DNA from: Acidobacteriota bacterium
GTDB lineage: Bacteria > Acidobacteriota > Terriglobia > Acidiferrales > UBA7541
Direction of reading: 5' to 3'
Length of the DNA stretch: 5,100 bases
NCBI GenBank assembly: GCA_003224515.1
Contig: QHZC01000065.1
Coordinates: forward strand, 1-5,100
A program made the position numbers and the translations under genes. Numbering within the stretch: position 1 is the first letter of the stretch; every line of letters begins with the position of its first letter. The notes under the pieces were generated by a model that did no database searches, had not been told where the DNA came from, and saw only the letters and a program-made list of their open reading frames with translations. Shown here one piece after another: positions 4,771-5,100 of the stretch.

Positions 4771-5100
4771 TCACCAGGCAAAACACACCGCCGACAACGC
4801 TCCCACGAACGCTGCCAGCAGCACACTTCCGGTTCCACCGAATCTTGGAATCACAAGCGCGATCAGCGCGCACCCGGCGCCCGCCCCCAACAAATCATAT
4901 CCATACAACCGGCTAATCTCTTTCGATCCACGCGTCAACAGCAACGAAATGGCGAGTCCGGAACAAAAGAATGGCAGCGCTACCAGTAGGAAATAGGCCG
5001 GCATATACAAAAACTGGCGGTAATCGACAGCTACCGAAAAGGGATCGAATGGAATCCACTGCATGAGTCGAAAGCTGAGTATCACGCAGACAGCAAACGC
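4771..5100 (-). CDS. Spermidine-synthase-type membrane domain, partial and probably truncated
   Basis: The gene enters from the right edge (its start lies beyond 5100) and stops with TGA at 4771-4773. The readable part is the N-terminal membrane domain of fused MFS-like/spermidine-synthase proteins: a helix ending at RLMQWIPFDPF, a helix around MPAYFLLVALPFFCSGLAIS, then the characteristic SRLYGYDLLGAGAGC segment and ALIALVIPRFGGTGSVLLAA, and a last helix ending CFAW. In intact relatives the membrane part is followed by a soluble aminopropyltransferase-like domain with a SAM-type nucleotide fold. Here a stop comes instead, and further stops follow in the same frame. It is therefore likely a 3'-truncated gene or a membrane-only variant. 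The family call rests on the DLLGAGAGC pattern and topology. Confidence 0.6.
   Translation of the reverse strand, partial: AFAVCVILSFRLMQWIPFDPFSVAVDYRQFLYMPAYFLLVALPFFCSGLAISLLLTRGSKEISRLYGYDLLGAGAGCALIALVIPRFGGTGSVLLAAFVGALSAVCFAW

Noticed and set aside
1..5100. CRISPR arrays, rRNA, complete transposase or integrase genes
   Set aside because: No regularly spaced repeats, rRNA motifs or recombinase signatures are visible on either strand.

Overview
The window most resembles a chromosomal segment of an Acidobacteriota-like soil bacterium. This is inferred from three things: the end of an aa3/caa3-type cytochrome oxidase operon that carries a small CxxC membrane protein directly behind subunit IV, the moderate G+C, and the look of the soil-type accessory genes. 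No 16S or other taxonomic marker is present, so the assignment is tentative.

Layout. Positions 1-668 (+) are the 3' end of a respiratory operon: the tail of cytochrome c oxidase subunit III, then subunit IV, then a 76-residue secreted or membrane CxxC protein translationally coupled to it by an ATGA overlap. Positions 669-998 hold no convincing gene. A small KTSC-domain gene lies at 999-1211 (-), with a leader hairpin that can hide its ribosome binding site. Positions 1212-1720 are non-coding except for the 3' third of a tRNA, probably tRNA-Pro, with its CCA (1425-1466, -). This is a typical scar of site-specific integration and marks the likely border between the core operon and accessory DNA.

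The accessory part begins with an orphan DUF433 antitoxin-like gene (1721-2317, +), preceded by a dyad overlapping a -10 box so close to the ATG that the mRNA should be leaderless. No toxin gene follows. Instead there is a short stretch resembling the end of an insertion sequence, then a convergent, membrane-anchored PAF-acetylhydrolase-like serine hydrolase (2398-3648, -) with a strong promoter overlapped by a palindromic operator.

Further right, a small multi-pass membrane protein gene (3810-4271, -) stays open only because two opposite frameshifts compensate; the central transmembrane segment is readable in the neighbouring frame. Its stop codon lies inside an attC-like structure (3747-3815), as in integron gene cassettes. 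An 18-bp perfect palindrome lies upstream of it. The right edge (4771-5100, -) carries part of a spermidine-synthase-type membrane domain that stops where the soluble catalytic domain should follow.

The operon genes on the left work together in respiration. The genes from about 1200 onward look like an accumulation of mobile or decaying cargo rather than a pathway. I do not see a clearly new system; the most informative points are the tRNA scar, the attC-like site, the compensated frameshifts and the toxin-less antitoxin.
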